Source: an uncultured Paraburkholderia sp. (GTDB lineage Bacteria; Pseudomonadota; Gammaproteobacteria; Burkholderiales; Burkholderiaceae). Taken from it: a stretch of 64,000 nt of DNA. Within the stretch, counting starts at the first letter, position 1, and every line of letters starts with the position of its first letter. The stretch is taken from contig CALNWN010000006.1 in the NCBI GenBank assembly GCA_940746715.1, forward strand, positions 124,001 through 188,000, given 5' to 3'. Of the stretch, positions 19,753 to 28,204 are shown piece by piece. The position numbers and the translations under genes are program-made. The notes beneath the pieces are model-generated. The model was not told where the DNA came from. It made no database searches and was given only the letters and a program-made list of their open reading frames with translations.

Positions 19753-20510
19753 GTCGTGCAACGCCTCCAGAAACATCGATGTGACTGCCCGTCGTGTAGG
19801 ACGACAGCGTCGTAGCCAGATAAAAGAGCGCTTGAGCGGCTTCTTCGGGTTTGCCGAAGCGGCCTAGCGGAATGTTTTTTTGCGCGCCAGCTCGGCGGTC
19901 CAGTCTTCCCAGCTCTGGCCCGGCCGCGCTTCTTTTGCGTAACGGCGGCGCCATTGCCCCGATTCGACAATGCCGATCAGAATCGAAACTTGATGAGGTT
20001 TTGCACGCCCGCACGCGCCGACGAAGTCGCCACCATATGTGGCTCCGGTTGCAGCGCAAGCAGCGAATTGACGCAGACAATCGCTGCGTTGCCCGTGCCT
20101 GCGGCATCGCGCAGCATCGGCAAAAACGCGCGGGTCGGGCGGATCACGCTGAAGTACTTGAGGTCGAGCTCCTCGCGCCAGGCTTCGTCGCTGGTGTCGG
20201 CGAAGGTGGACACGCGGCCCTGGCCCGCGTTGTTGATCAGCATGTCCGTGCGGCCAAAGCGCACTTGCACGGTCTCTGCAAACGCGCTGACGTCCTCGGT
20301 ATTCAGCACGTCGCAGCGGCGCGCGAGCAACCGCGCGTCTGGATACTTCGCGCTAAGCGCGGCCTCGGCTTGCGCGAGGCGCTCCGTATCGCGGCCGCAA
20401 ATCGCAACCGATGCGCCGGCTCGCAGGAACAGTTCCGCGCACGCGAGGCCGATGCCGGACGAGCCGCCCGTCACCACCGCCACCTGCCCGTTCAGATCGA
20501 TTTGAATCAT
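19745..20510 (-). pseudogene. Short-chain dehydrogenase/reductase, deletion and frameshift
   Basis: It starts MIQIDLNGQVAVVTGGSSGIGLA and overlaps the IclR stop by 4 bases. It contains the NNAG motif and proceeds to SARAGVQNLIK. There (near 19985) a segment is missing and homology resumes in another frame as IGIVESGQWRRRYAKEARPG. A run of seven A near 19873-19880 then shifts to the last frame, KNIPLGRFGKPEEAAQ ... HIDVSGGVARHV. The Tyr-x-x-x-Lys region looks altered or lost. It would have been a diol or alcohol dehydrogenase of the pathway. Confidence 0.85.
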
Positions 20511-21403
20511 TTGAGCCCCAGTGCCTTCATGTATTTGCTGCCGGAATTCGACGCATTGCCGGGACGGTAATCGAGCCGCTGCGAGAGTTCGTCGGCCGCG
20601 CGGCGTACCTTGTCGACGAGGCCGCTGTCGAGCAGCGACGCGTCGATTTCCTGGCGCGGAATCGTCGTCGTGATCACGGCGACGATGCGTCCGGTGTCGT
20701 TGCGCACCGGCGCGCTCACAACCGAAATGCCGCGTTCGAACGACGACTCGCTGATCGCAAAACCGCGCCACGCGTCGTCGCGGATGCGTTCGTATAGTTC
20801 ATCTACCGTGGCAGGCGTTTGCCGTGTGAACCGCTCCAGTTCCGGTTCTGGATAGAGCTTCTTCAATTCGTCGAGCGTCATGTCGCCCATCAGCACCTGA
20901 CCGTGCGTGGTCGCATACGCAGGCAAGCGCGTGCCGACGTTGACCTTCACGGAACTGAAGATCGACGCGTGGCTTTGTGCCTTCGCGACAAAGACGACGT
21001 CGCGTCCATCGCGAATCACAATGTGCGTGGTAAGGCCCGTGTCGTCACGCAGCGCTTCGATGATCGGCAAGCCGAGGTCGGTCAACTCAAGCGAGCTTAG
21101 ATATTCGAAGCCGAGACGCAGCACGGCCACGCCGAGCCGATAGTTGCGGTTCTTGTCCGCGCGCTCGAGAAAGCCCAGCGACTCGAGCGTTTGCAGCAAA
21201 CGGAAAACCGTCGTGCGAGGAATCTTCAGGCGCCTCGACAATTCCGGGGCGCCGAGAACGGGCTCACGCGGCGAAAACTCGGTCAGTATTTTCAGACCGC
21301 GCTCCAGACCCGGCACGCGATAGTTGGTTTCGCTGCCGGTGTCGTTGTGGCTGTCGTTGCGCTCGTCTTCTGCGTCGCGCTCGTTGAGGGTCTCGGGCGT
21401 CAT
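20507..21403 (-). CDS. IclR-family regulator inside the operon
   Basis: 298 residues, intact. The N-terminal winged helix contains GAPELSRRLKIPRTTVFRLLQTLE. The effector domain spans about residues 110-270 and ends with conserved FERGISVVSAPVRNDTG and AVITTTIPR. It is co-transcribed with the catabolic genes, starting directly after the hydrolase TAA and overlapping the SDR start by 4 bases. It probably binds the palindrome at 25462-25487, which is inference. It is strongly similar to the IclR at 26967-27947. Confidence 0.92.
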   Translation of the reverse strand: MTPETLNERDAEDERNDSHNDTGSETNYRVPGLERGLKILTEFSPREPVLGAPELSRRLKIPRTTVFRLLQTLESLGFLERADKNRNYRLGVAVLRLGFEYLSSLELTDLGLPIIEALRDDTGLTTHIVIRDGRDVVFVAKAQSHASIFSSVKVNVGTRLPAYATTHGQVLMGDMTLDELKKLYPEPELERFTRQTPATVDELYERIRDDAWRGFAISESSFERGISVVSAPVRNDTGRIVAVITTTIPRQEIDASLLDSGLVDKVRRAADELSQRLDYRPGNASNSGSKYMKALGLK

Positions 21404-22336
21404 TTATTGGCTCCGTGGTCCGGCGCTTGCGCGGCAGAACGTGTCGATGATCGCGTTGTACGCGGCGCCGGCTTCGATATAGCCGGCGTGCCCCGCGCGC
21501 GGCACGACCTGCAGTGGCGTGCCCGCCGCGAGCGCGAGCCGCTCGCAGGCGGCGGGGGTCGTGATGGTGTCGTCGGCGCCGACCGCCACGTTGACGCGGC
21601 CCTTGCATCGCGCGAGGTCGGCGGCGAGATCCGCGTTTGCCAGCAGATGCGTGGCCTGCGCGTAGCCGTGGGGAATTACGCGCGACATGTTCCAGCGCAC
21701 CCATGCGCGTGCTTCGTCGCTCGCCTGCGCGGAGAGCATATTGGCGCTGCGCTTGTCGGCGAAGCCTTGCGGGCCGAGTTCGTTCAGCATCGCGAGCCGC
21801 TGGTCACGCCTGGCTTCGCGCACTTCCGCGGATGCCGCGCCATAGCCGCCGGCGGGCGAGAGCAGCAGCCCTGCCGCACGCTCTGGATGGTTCGCGGCAA
21901 ACGCCCCAGCGATGATCGCGCCAAGCGAATGACCCACCAACACGCAGCGTTCGATGTGAAGCGCGGCGAGCCATTCACCGAGCACGCTTGCGTAATCGCT
22001 TGCCGCGGGCGACGCCGCAGCAACCGGCGTCGACTCGCCGTAACCCGGCGCGTCCCAAGCCAGCACGCGACGGCTCGCGCCGAGCGCCTCGAATTGCTGC
22101 ACCCACGAAGCCGCGCCCGAACCGATACCGTGCAGCAGCACGAGCGGCAACGCGTCGTTTGCGGCGCCCTCAGCGCACGCAGCACCCTCGACACTATTCG
22201 CTTCGCGATAGCTCAGCGTGCGTTGCGCTGCCAGCGCGATTTGCCGAGCGGGAAAGCGCGCAAGGCGTGCTTCGAGCGTGGCGTTCGCGTCGTTGAGAGC
22301 GGTGGCGGACATGATCTGCTTCGCGGGAATGTTCAC
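21404..22336 (-). CDS. Alpha/beta hydrolase, candidate meta-cleavage product hydrolase
   Basis: 310 residues from a GTG at 22336; ATG 22312 (MSATALND) is an alternative. The oxyanion motif is LLHGIGSGAASW, the nucleophile elbow GHSLGAIIAG, the acid is in VGADDTITTP and the His in RAGHAGYIE. This is the full Ser-Asp-His set of C-C bond hydrolases such as those acting on ring-cleavage products. The frame is intact. The substrate is inferred from the neighbouring extradiol dioxygenase. Confidence 0.85.
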   Translation of the reverse strand: MNIPAKQIMSATALNDANATLEARLARFPARQIALAAQRTLSYREANSVEGAACAEGAANDALPLVLLHGIGSGAASWVQQFEALGASRRVLAWDAPGYGESTPVAAASPAASDYASVLGEWLAALHIERCVLVGHSLGAIIAGAFAANHPERAAGLLLSPAGGYGAASAEVREARRDQRLAMLNELGPQGFADKRSANMLSAQASDEARAWVRWNMSRVIPHGYAQATHLLANADLAADLARCKGRVNVAVGADDTITTPAACERLALAAGTPLQVVPRAGHAGYIEAGAAYNAIIDTFCRASAGPRSQ

Positions 22337-22348
22337 AAGGAGGTAGGT

Positions 22349-22867
22349 TTAGCGCTTGAGCTTCGCGAGCGGCGAATCCGGCGGATACGTCGGTGTAATG
22401 GGCTTAGGAGAACCGAGCATCACGCACATCAAGGCATCTTCTTCGCCGACGTTGATTTCCGTACGATAGACGCCCGGCGGCACGGAAATCAGATCGCGCT
22501 CGCCGAGCACGGCCTCCCAGGTCTCGCCGTCTTTCTCGCAGATCACCTTCATCTTGCCGCGCAGCACGAAGAAAATTTCTTCGACGTCCATATGAATATG
22601 GCTCGGACCGATATTGCCGGCCGGAATCACCATCGTCGAAAACGTGAAGCTGCCTGCCGGCACCGTGTTCACATCTTTCGCGACGCCCGTGCCGATATAG
22701 CGCATCTGCGCGCGGCGGTACTTCGGGTCGTAATCGGCCTGAAACTTCAGCGCGTCCCAGTCGTAGCGACGCGTTTCAAAGCGTGCGACGCGGCTGTCCA
22801 GCCACTGCGCAAAGCTCGCGTCCGCAGGCTGATCCCACGATTTGCGTTCGATTTCGGCGTCCGCCAT
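22349..22867 (-). CDS. Cupin-domain protein
   Basis: 172 residues from ATG 22867, with AAAGGAGA as ribosome binding site. The cupin metal motif is visible as SHIHMDVEEIFFVLRGKMKV and the second motif as ERDLISVPPGVYRTEINVG. Single-domain cupins of this kind may be metal-dependent dioxygenases or isomerases. The exact step here is unknown. It is intact and lies between an SDR and the hydrolase in the operon. Confidence 0.85.
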   Translation of the reverse strand: MADAEIERKSWDQPADASFAQWLDSRVARFETRRYDWDALKFQADYDPKYRRAQMRYIGTGVAKDVNTVPAGSFTFSTMVIPAGNIGPSHIHMDVEEIFFVLRGKMKVICEKDGETWEAVLGERDLISVPPGVYRTEINVGEEDALMCVMLGSPKPITPTYPPDSPLAKLKR

Positions 22868-22893
22868 CTCTTTCTCCTTTGGATTCGACAAGA

Positions 22894-23661
22894 TCAATTC
22901 ATCACGAAGCCGCCGTTCACCGGCAGCAATTGGCCGGTCACGAAGCGCGCGGCATCGGACAACAGAAACAGCGCCGGTCCCGTGACGTCGTCGGGCACCT
23001 GCGCGCGCGCAAGCGCACGGCCTTGCAGGTAATACTGGTGACGCTCGGCGGGCACATACGCGGTCGCCTCGACTTCGGTGAGGCCCGGCGCGATCGCGTT
23101 GACCGTCACCTGATGCGCACCGAACTCCCGTGCGAGCGAGCGGGTCATCGAGATCACCGCACCCTTGCTGGCCACGTAGGCGAGCAGTTTCGGCGCGCCC
23201 CACATCGCCGTGTCCGACGCGATATTCACGATGCTGCCGCGCCCGGACTCGCGCAGATAAGGCAGCGCGGCGGTGCTCATCAGCCAGGTGCCGCGCACGT
23301 TGACGTTCATGACGGCGTCCCAGGTATCGACGGAAAGCTCGTCGGCGAGCTTGCCGCCGGAGTTCGTGATCGCCGCGTTGTTGATGAGCGCGTCGAGGCC
23401 GCCGAGTTGCGCCGCCGCCTGCTGCGCAAATTGCGCGATGCTCGCGGGATCGGCGAGATCGAGCGGCAGGTAGGTCGCCGCGTAGCCTTCCGTGGCAAGC
23501 GACGCCGCGAGCGCGCTTCCTTCGTCGTGCAGAACGTCGCCGAACACGACCTGCGCGCCGACTTGCACCAGCGCACGCACGAACGCTGCGCCGAGACCGC
23601 GCGCGCCGCCCGTCACGAGGACGCGCCGGCCATTGAGCGCAAGCGTGGCGTCGTTATGCAT
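22894..23661 (-). CDS. Short-chain dehydrogenase, candidate cis-dihydrodiol dehydrogenase
   Basis: 255 residues, intact. The cofactor motif is VLVTGGARGLGAAF, then NNAAI and the catalytic Tyr-Lys in YVASKGAVISMTRSLAREFG. The C-terminus DAARFVTGQLLPVNGGF is classical. It overlaps the Rieske oxygenase stop by 8 bases, so it is likely the enzyme acting on the oxygenase product. The substrate is inferred. Confidence 0.88.
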   Translation of the reverse strand: MHNDATLALNGRRVLVTGGARGLGAAFVRALVQVGAQVVFGDVLHDEGSALAASLATEGYAATYLPLDLADPASIAQFAQQAAAQLGGLDALINNAAITNSGGKLADELSVDTWDAVMNVNVRGTWLMSTAALPYLRESGRGSIVNIASDTAMWGAPKLLAYVASKGAVISMTRSLAREFGAHQVTVNAIAPGLTEVEATAYVPAERHQYYLQGRALARAQVPDDVTGPALFLLSDAARFVTGQLLPVNGGFVMN

Positions 23662-24756
23662 GGCCGTGGCCCGCGGTTTCGGTGTGCGCTGCGCCCGACT
23701 GCGCGGCCTGCGCCGCTTGCGCCCGATGCGCGTCGAGCGCGGCGAAGTCCTGCTGTGCGCGTTGCCGCAGCATGCGGCGCACGCGCGTCATGCCGACGTC
23801 GTGCTGATACAGGAACTCGTGCTCGCGCGCGTTCGGCGCCATGCTTTCGAGCACATAGCGGTCTTGCTCCAGCACCGCCCAATGCAGGCCTTCCAGGCGA
23901 TTGCGATACATGAAGCGCCAGGCGTCGCGCTGCCAGCCTTGCACTTTGCGGGTCCGCCAGAAGTAAACCTGGCAATTGTTTTCGTCGACGGGAACGGCGA
24001 AGCCGATGATTCCGAAGTTGCCGCCCGGGCCGAACTTCTTCTTGTACGGAATCGCGAGACGCATCCACAGGCAGCCGGTTTCGCCCAGCTCGACCCAGTC
24101 GAAGTTGACGTCGCGCTGCCCGACCTTTTCGAACATCAAGCCGGTTTCGGTCTTGCGCACGCGCATGTCCGCCTGCTTGTCGCCTTCGGCCATGGAATGC
24201 GACGTCGCGTGCAGATAGGCGCCATGCATCGGGTCCATGACGTTGTCGATTGCGTACTGATAGTTGCACTTCCAGTTCGACATGCACAGGAAGCTCGCGT
24301 AATCCTCGCCGACCAGTTCTTCCGGCAGATTCAGCGGCGCGGGTTCCTTGTGCGCGTCGTCGCCGAACCACAGGAAGACCGCGCCCGCGTGTTCTTGCGC
24401 CGGATACGACTTCACGCACTTCTGACCTTCGAGCGGACACGCGGATACCGCCGGCACTTTGGTGAGGGTGCCGCTACCGTTGATCTCGATGCCGTGAACC
24501 AGCACGCGACGCTGCCGCCGAGATTCCAGCCCAGCGACAGACGCGCGCCGCGGTGCGGGCAGCGGTCTTCGAGCGCGTGGACTTTGCCTTCCTTGTCGCG
24601 CCACAGCATGATCTGATCGCCCAAGCGTGTGATGCCGATCGGGGCATCGCCGACTTGCCAGCTCGGCGCGACGGGATACCAGTAGTTGCGCAGACCGCGG
24701 TCCAGGTAGGACTGAATCGGATCGGCCGCGTGTTGCGTTGTAGTGGGGGACGTCAT
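23654..24756 (-). pseudogene. Rieske oxygenase alpha subunit, frameshifted in the [2Fe-2S] motif
   Basis: The N-terminus is MTSPTTTQHAADPIQSYL with the first Rieske ligands CPHRGARLS. The second ligand set should read CWxHG. The sequence has SVACW, then a one-base loss near 24500, and continues in another frame as HGIEINGSGTL. Downstream, the mononuclear iron site DNVMDPMHGAYLHATSH and the rest are intact. A single base would restore it. It is the ring-activating enzyme of the operon, working with the ferredoxin at 25125-25441 and the reductase at 13835-15089. Confidence 0.9.
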
Positions 24757-24811
24757 GAAGAGACTCCGGATGCGGATGCAGATGCGATGAAACGTGTTCG
24801 GAAAAGCGCGC

Positions 24812-25108
24812 TTATTCGGCGAGCAGGCGGAATTCGGCAGCGAGACGCTCAGCGCTCCATGCGTTGCCTTCCGGCGTGCGGAACCCGAGACCGTTCAAAC
24901 CGTCGACGACTTCCTGCAACTCCGCCGCGCCCGCTTCGAACACTTTTTCGAGCGCGTCGCCTAAGTCGTTTTCGTATTGCGTCGGCTCGGCCTTGCGCGT
25001 CTGCCAGATGAAGTTTTCCGCCTCGCCCGGCTTCTCGATGACGCCCTTGCCGGCGACGTTGTTCGGCTGCGGCGCGAGCCACGGCTTCAGGAAGGGATTG
25101 AAGTTCAC
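24812..25108 (-). CDS. Recombinase-like helix-turn-helix protein accompanying the oxygenase
   Basis: 98 residues from a GTG at 25108 with GAGAGG five bases upstream: MNFNPFLKPWLAPQPNNV, then GVIEKPGEAENFIWQTRKAEPTQYEN. A C-terminal recombinase-like HTH segment follows (LQEVVDGLNGLGFRTPEGNAWSAERL). Such small proteins often sit next to Rieske ferredoxin genes; their role is not known to me. Because of the ferredoxin frameshift this frame is joined to it in one long open frame from 25441. Confidence 0.7.
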   Translation of the reverse strand: MNFNPFLKPWLAPQPNNVAGKGVIEKPGEAENFIWQTRKAEPTQYENDLGDALEKVFEAGAAELQEVVDGLNGLGFRTPEGNAWSAERLAAEFRLLAE

Positions 25109-25124
25109 GGCTACCTCTCGCATG

Positions 25125-25441
25125 TCATTCCACCTTGATCTGGATTTCTTCACCGCGGCGAGGCGCACCGAATACATCTTCAGGTCGCGGCCGCCGGGCT
25201 CTTTCAGGCACTTGCCCGTCGGAATGTGAAATACGGCCTCGTACAGCGGGCATTCCACGGTGTCGCCGTCGATAAAGCCTTGCGTCAGCAGCGCGTATGC
25301 ATGGGGGCAGACGTTTTCGAGCGCGTAGAGCTCGTCGCCCACCTTGTAGATGCCGATCTCGGTGCCGTCGAGCTTGAACTCGAGCGGCGCGTCTTCGGAC
25401 AGATCGCCGGCATGTCCGGCGCAGCGCCATTGGTCAGTCAT
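25125..25441 (-). pseudogene. Rieske ferredoxin, frameshifted near its end
   Basis: MTDQWRCAGHAGDLS begins a small Rieske protein with ligands CPHAYALLTQG (about residue 46) and CPLYEAVFH (about residue 64). After MYSVRLA the native end GEEIQIKVE and stop (25125-25127) lie in another frame, one base being lost near 25155. The interval length (317 bases) is exactly one short of a whole number of codons. The result is a read-through fusion to the next gene. All iron ligands are retained, so partial function is possible. Confidence 0.82.
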
Positions 25442-25461
25442 TTCTCGCCTTCTCCTGAAGC

Positions 25462-25487
25462 CTAATGTTCCATATAAGGAACATTAG
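25462..25487. promoter_or_regulatory. Perfect palindromic operator, candidate IclR site
   Basis: CTAATGTTCC and GGAACATTAG are perfect 10-base inverted repeats around ATATAA. They lie 20 bases before the ferredoxin start, between the divergent operon and porin gene. Two IclR regulators are encoded nearby, and IclR proteins bind such palindromes. Confidence 0.75.
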
Positions 25488-25704
25488 TTCGTGTATGGAT
25501 AATTATAGGAGCGGCTTTCTGGCGAGCAAATAAAAATCTCGCCGGTCAGGGAAAACACTGACTGCAGTCTTCACAACACTGCATTGCGCGATGCGGGGCG
25601 ACGGCTGCCTGCGCCGGGAAGCCTTATCACACGGGCCTCTCAGGCGAACAAAGAGACTTCGGACTAGAAACGATTCGGGTTTGTACGGACACCGAAAATT
25701 TATT

Positions 25705-25732
25705 TTGACGGCGTGGGAAGTCACTATACCAT
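25705..25732 (+). promoter_or_regulatory. Candidate sigma-70 promoter of the porin gene
   Basis: TTGACG (25705-25710), 16 bases, TACCAT (25727-25732). The -10 end overlaps an ATTCCAT half-operator, so a regulator could repress it directly. This is based on pattern only. Confidence 0.4.
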
Positions 25733-25748
25733 TCCATAGGCGATACAC

Positions 25749-25767
25749 ATGCCCATAGGTGGAACAT
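25749..25767. promoter_or_regulatory. Second, imperfect copy of the IclR-type operator
   Basis: ATGCCCATAGGTGGAACAT aligns with the core of the perfect palindrome at 25462-25487. The right arm GGAACAT is identical and the left arm is damaged. It lies downstream of the candidate porin promoter. Confidence 0.5.
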
Positions 25768-25879
25768 AAACGGCGCAGTTTTCCGGGCGAAACGCGAAGA
25801 CTGCATCAACCCAAAAGCATGGGATCAGAAGCGGCGGAACCGGCGCGAGCCGCCCGTCGTGCGATCAGGAGAACCAACG

Positions 25880-26953
25880 GTGAAGCACATTATTGCGGCC
25901 GGCTTGACGGCCATCTGCGCGACGACAGGCGCATGGGCACAAAGCAGCGTCACGCTATACGGCAGCCTGGATGCCGGTATTGCCTACATCAGCAATGCGG
26001 GCGGCCACTCGAAGTGGATCGAGGAGCAGGGCAACATGCAGCCGGACCGCTGGAGCCTCAAGGGCGTCGAAGATCTGGGCGGCGGGCTGAAGACGGTCTT
26101 TCAGCTGGAGAACGGCTTCTATACGAACACGGGCGCGTTTGCTAAAGCGGGCACGCTGTTCAATCGCCAGGCGTTTGTGGGTTTGAGTTCGGACCGGATC
26201 GGCACATTGACCTTAGGTCATCAGACGCCGTTCAGCTTCGACTTGCTGGGCCCGCTGAGCACCGCCTATCTCGCCGCGAGCTGGTACGCGTTCCATCCGG
26301 GCAATATCGACGAACTCGCCGACACGGGCGTCGTGCCGTTCGACAATTCGGTGAAGTTCCGCTCCGCGAGCTTCAGCGGCTTTTCGTTCGGCGCGATGAT
26401 GGGCCTCGGCAACACGACGAACTTCTCCACCGGCAAGACGCTGAGCTTTGCGCTTAGCTATGCGAACGGTCCGTTCAAGGCCGGCGCGACCTATGCGAAC
26501 GAGCACAATCGCACGCCCTCTATCGTGACAACGAACATCACCAGTTTCCAGGGCGTGGCAGCGGCGAACTATACCGCGGACAAATTGCAGAACATGGGCG
26601 CGGGCGCGTCATATCAGTTCGGCAAGCTGCTCGTGCATGGCCTCTATACGCGGGTCAAACTGCAGTCGGCGGGACATTCGGACACCTATCAAAGCTACGA
26701 CGTGGGCGCGAACTACCAGTTCACGCCGTTTAACAGCGTGTCCGGCGGCGCCGCGACCACCACGCTCGCCGGGCACCGCTGGACGCAGTTCGAAATCGGC
26801 GACGTGTATGCATTGTCAAAGACGACGCAGTTGTACGTGAACGCGCTCTATGAGCGCGCGGGCTCCAACACGGACGCCGCTTTCTTCACGGCGGGGGTGT
26901 CGAGCGGCCGGAATCAGACCATCGTTCTAACCGGCATTCACCACTCGTTCTGA
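25880..26953 (+). CDS. Outer-membrane porin (OmpC/gram-negative porin family)
   Basis: The start is GTG 25880 with CAGGAGA eight bases upstream, giving signal peptide MKHIIAAGLTAICATTGAWA. The mature part QSSVTLYGSLDAGIAYISNA and the block DRWSLKGVEDLGGGLKTVFQLENGFY are classical for betaproteobacterial trimeric porins, and it ends in Phe (GIHHSF). 357 residues, intact. It is divergent from the catabolic operon across shared operators, suggesting it admits the operon's substrate. Confidence 0.93.
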   Translation: MKHIIAAGLTAICATTGAWAQSSVTLYGSLDAGIAYISNAGGHSKWIEEQGNMQPDRWSLKGVEDLGGGLKTVFQLENGFYTNTGAFAKAGTLFNRQAFVGLSSDRIGTLTLGHQTPFSFDLLGPLSTAYLAASWYAFHPGNIDELADTGVVPFDNSVKFRSASFSGFSFGAMMGLGNTTNFSTGKTLSFALSYANGPFKAGATYANEHNRTPSIVTTNITSFQGVAAANYTADKLQNMGAGASYQFGKLLVHGLYTRVKLQSAGHSDTYQSYDVGANYQFTPFNSVSGGAATTTLAGHRWTQFEIGDVYALSKTTQLYVNALYERAGSNTDAAFFTAGVSSGRNQTIVLTGIHHSF

Positions 26954-26966
26954 CGGCGAGGCCGGG

Positions 26967-27947
26967 CTAGCTCGCCGCGACCGGTTTGCGGCGAGCCTGC
27001 AGTGCCGTTGGATCGTCCGGCCGCGGCGGGTGGCCAAGGCGTTCGGACAACTCGAGCGCGGCCTGGCAAACTGCGGCGATGAGCGGCTCGCGCTCGTCGG
27101 CCTCGCCAAGGTCTGAGCGCGGAATCGTGACCGTCAAGGCGGCGGCGATCTTGCCGCTCTGATCGCGCACCGGCGCGCTCACCACCGAAATGCCCCGCTC
27201 GAACGACGCCTCGCTGAGCGCATAGCCGAGCGCCGCGCTTTCACGCACTCTTCCATACAGTTCTTCGACCGTCGCCGGCGTACGTTCGGTGAAGCGTTCG
27301 AGTTGCGGCTCGGGATACAGGCGCCGCAATTCGTCGAAAGTCAGATCGCCCATCAGCACCTGGCCATGCACCGTTGCGTGTGCCGGCAAACGCGTGCCCA
27401 CATGCACTTTCACTGAACTAAACATGGGCTCGTGCGTCTGTGCCTTGCCGACGAACACGACGTCGCGTTGATCGCGAATCAGCAGATGCGAACTCAAGCC
27501 CGTGGCGTCGCGCAGGCGTTCGAGAATCGGCGTGCCGACGTCCGTCAGTTCCAGCGAATTCAGATATTCGAAACCGAGCCGCAGCACCGCGACACTCAGG
27601 CGGAAATAACGGTCGCCGTTCACTCGCTCGAGAAAGCCGAGCGCTTCGAGCGTCTGCAATAAACGGAAGGTGGTGGTTCGCGGAATGCCGATGCGTTTGG
27701 AGAGTTCCGGCGCGCCGAGCACCGGTTCGCGTGCGCTGAATTCGGCGAGGATGCGCAGGCCGCGCTCGAGGCCCGGCACCAGATAGGTCGAGCCCGCGGC
27801 GCTGTCTTCGTCGTTGGCGGCTTCATGCACGGGCGACAGCGCGTCGTCGCGAAGCCGGCGCTGCCGCAGCACGTGGCCTCGCCTGCTTGCGTCCCACTCC
27901 GGTCTGGTCTTCTTTAGCCATCTTCGCTGCCGCTTTCTGCTGTTCAT
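26967..27947 (-). CDS. IclR-family regulator, paralogue of the operon's IclR
   Basis: HTH segment GAPELSKRIGIPRTTTFRLLQTLE, effector domain with VFVGKAQTHEPMFSSVKVHVGTR and the FERGISVVSAPVRDQSG signature; it ends RKPVAAS with TAG. The N-terminal start is uncertain. ATG 27947 gives a 326-residue protein. A better-looking start (MAKEDQTGVGRKQARP) lies in another frame just upstream, implying a possible indel near 27855. It is convergent with the porin (13-base gap). Confidence 0.85.
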   Translation of the reverse strand: MNSRKRQRRWLKKTRPEWDASRRGHVLRQRRLRDDALSPVHEAANDEDSAAGSTYLVPGLERGLRILAEFSAREPVLGAPELSKRIGIPRTTTFRLLQTLEALGFLERVNGDRYFRLSVAVLRLGFEYLNSLELTDVGTPILERLRDATGLSSHLLIRDQRDVVFVGKAQTHEPMFSSVKVHVGTRLPAHATVHGQVLMGDLTFDELRRLYPEPQLERFTERTPATVEELYGRVRESAALGYALSEASFERGISVVSAPVRDQSGKIAAALTVTIPRSDLGEADEREPLIAAVCQAALELSERLGHPPRPDDPTALQARRKPVAAS

Positions 27948-27963
27948 CGAGGTCAGATCAGCA

Positions 27964-28093
27964 TCATAATGTCTTTGCGGTGCCAGGCTTTGATGATACT
28001 GTCGGTTTGAGTTCGCCGCGCTCGCGCGGATCGCCGTACTCGAAGGTGAGGAACGACCCGACGCCGTTACGGACCTGCCAGGCGAGCAGGCCT
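27964..28093 (-). pseudogene. Unrecognised protein fragment between IclR and locus B
   Basis: One minus-strand frame reads WQVRNGVGSFLTFEYGDPRERG ELKP then a stop at 27964. It resembles the tail of a small globular protein rather than random sequence, but has no start codon and I do not recognise the family. It may belong to the neighbouring immunity-gene island. Confidence 0.3.
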
Positions 28094-28204
28094 CACATCC
28101 AGCAAACATATCTTTCCCTTAAAAGTTCGTCGGGCAAAATATCAATCGCGAACGCTTTGACCCCTTCTGTCGCTGCAACTTCAGGTTGCACTGGCAACGC
28201 CCAA

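Larger units (their letters stand above)
25488..25879. other. Divergent control region upstream of the porin
   Basis: A stretch of about 390 bases without a gene. It carries the porin promoter candidate and a second, imperfect operator at its right end. The middle part shows nothing further. Confidence 0.6.
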
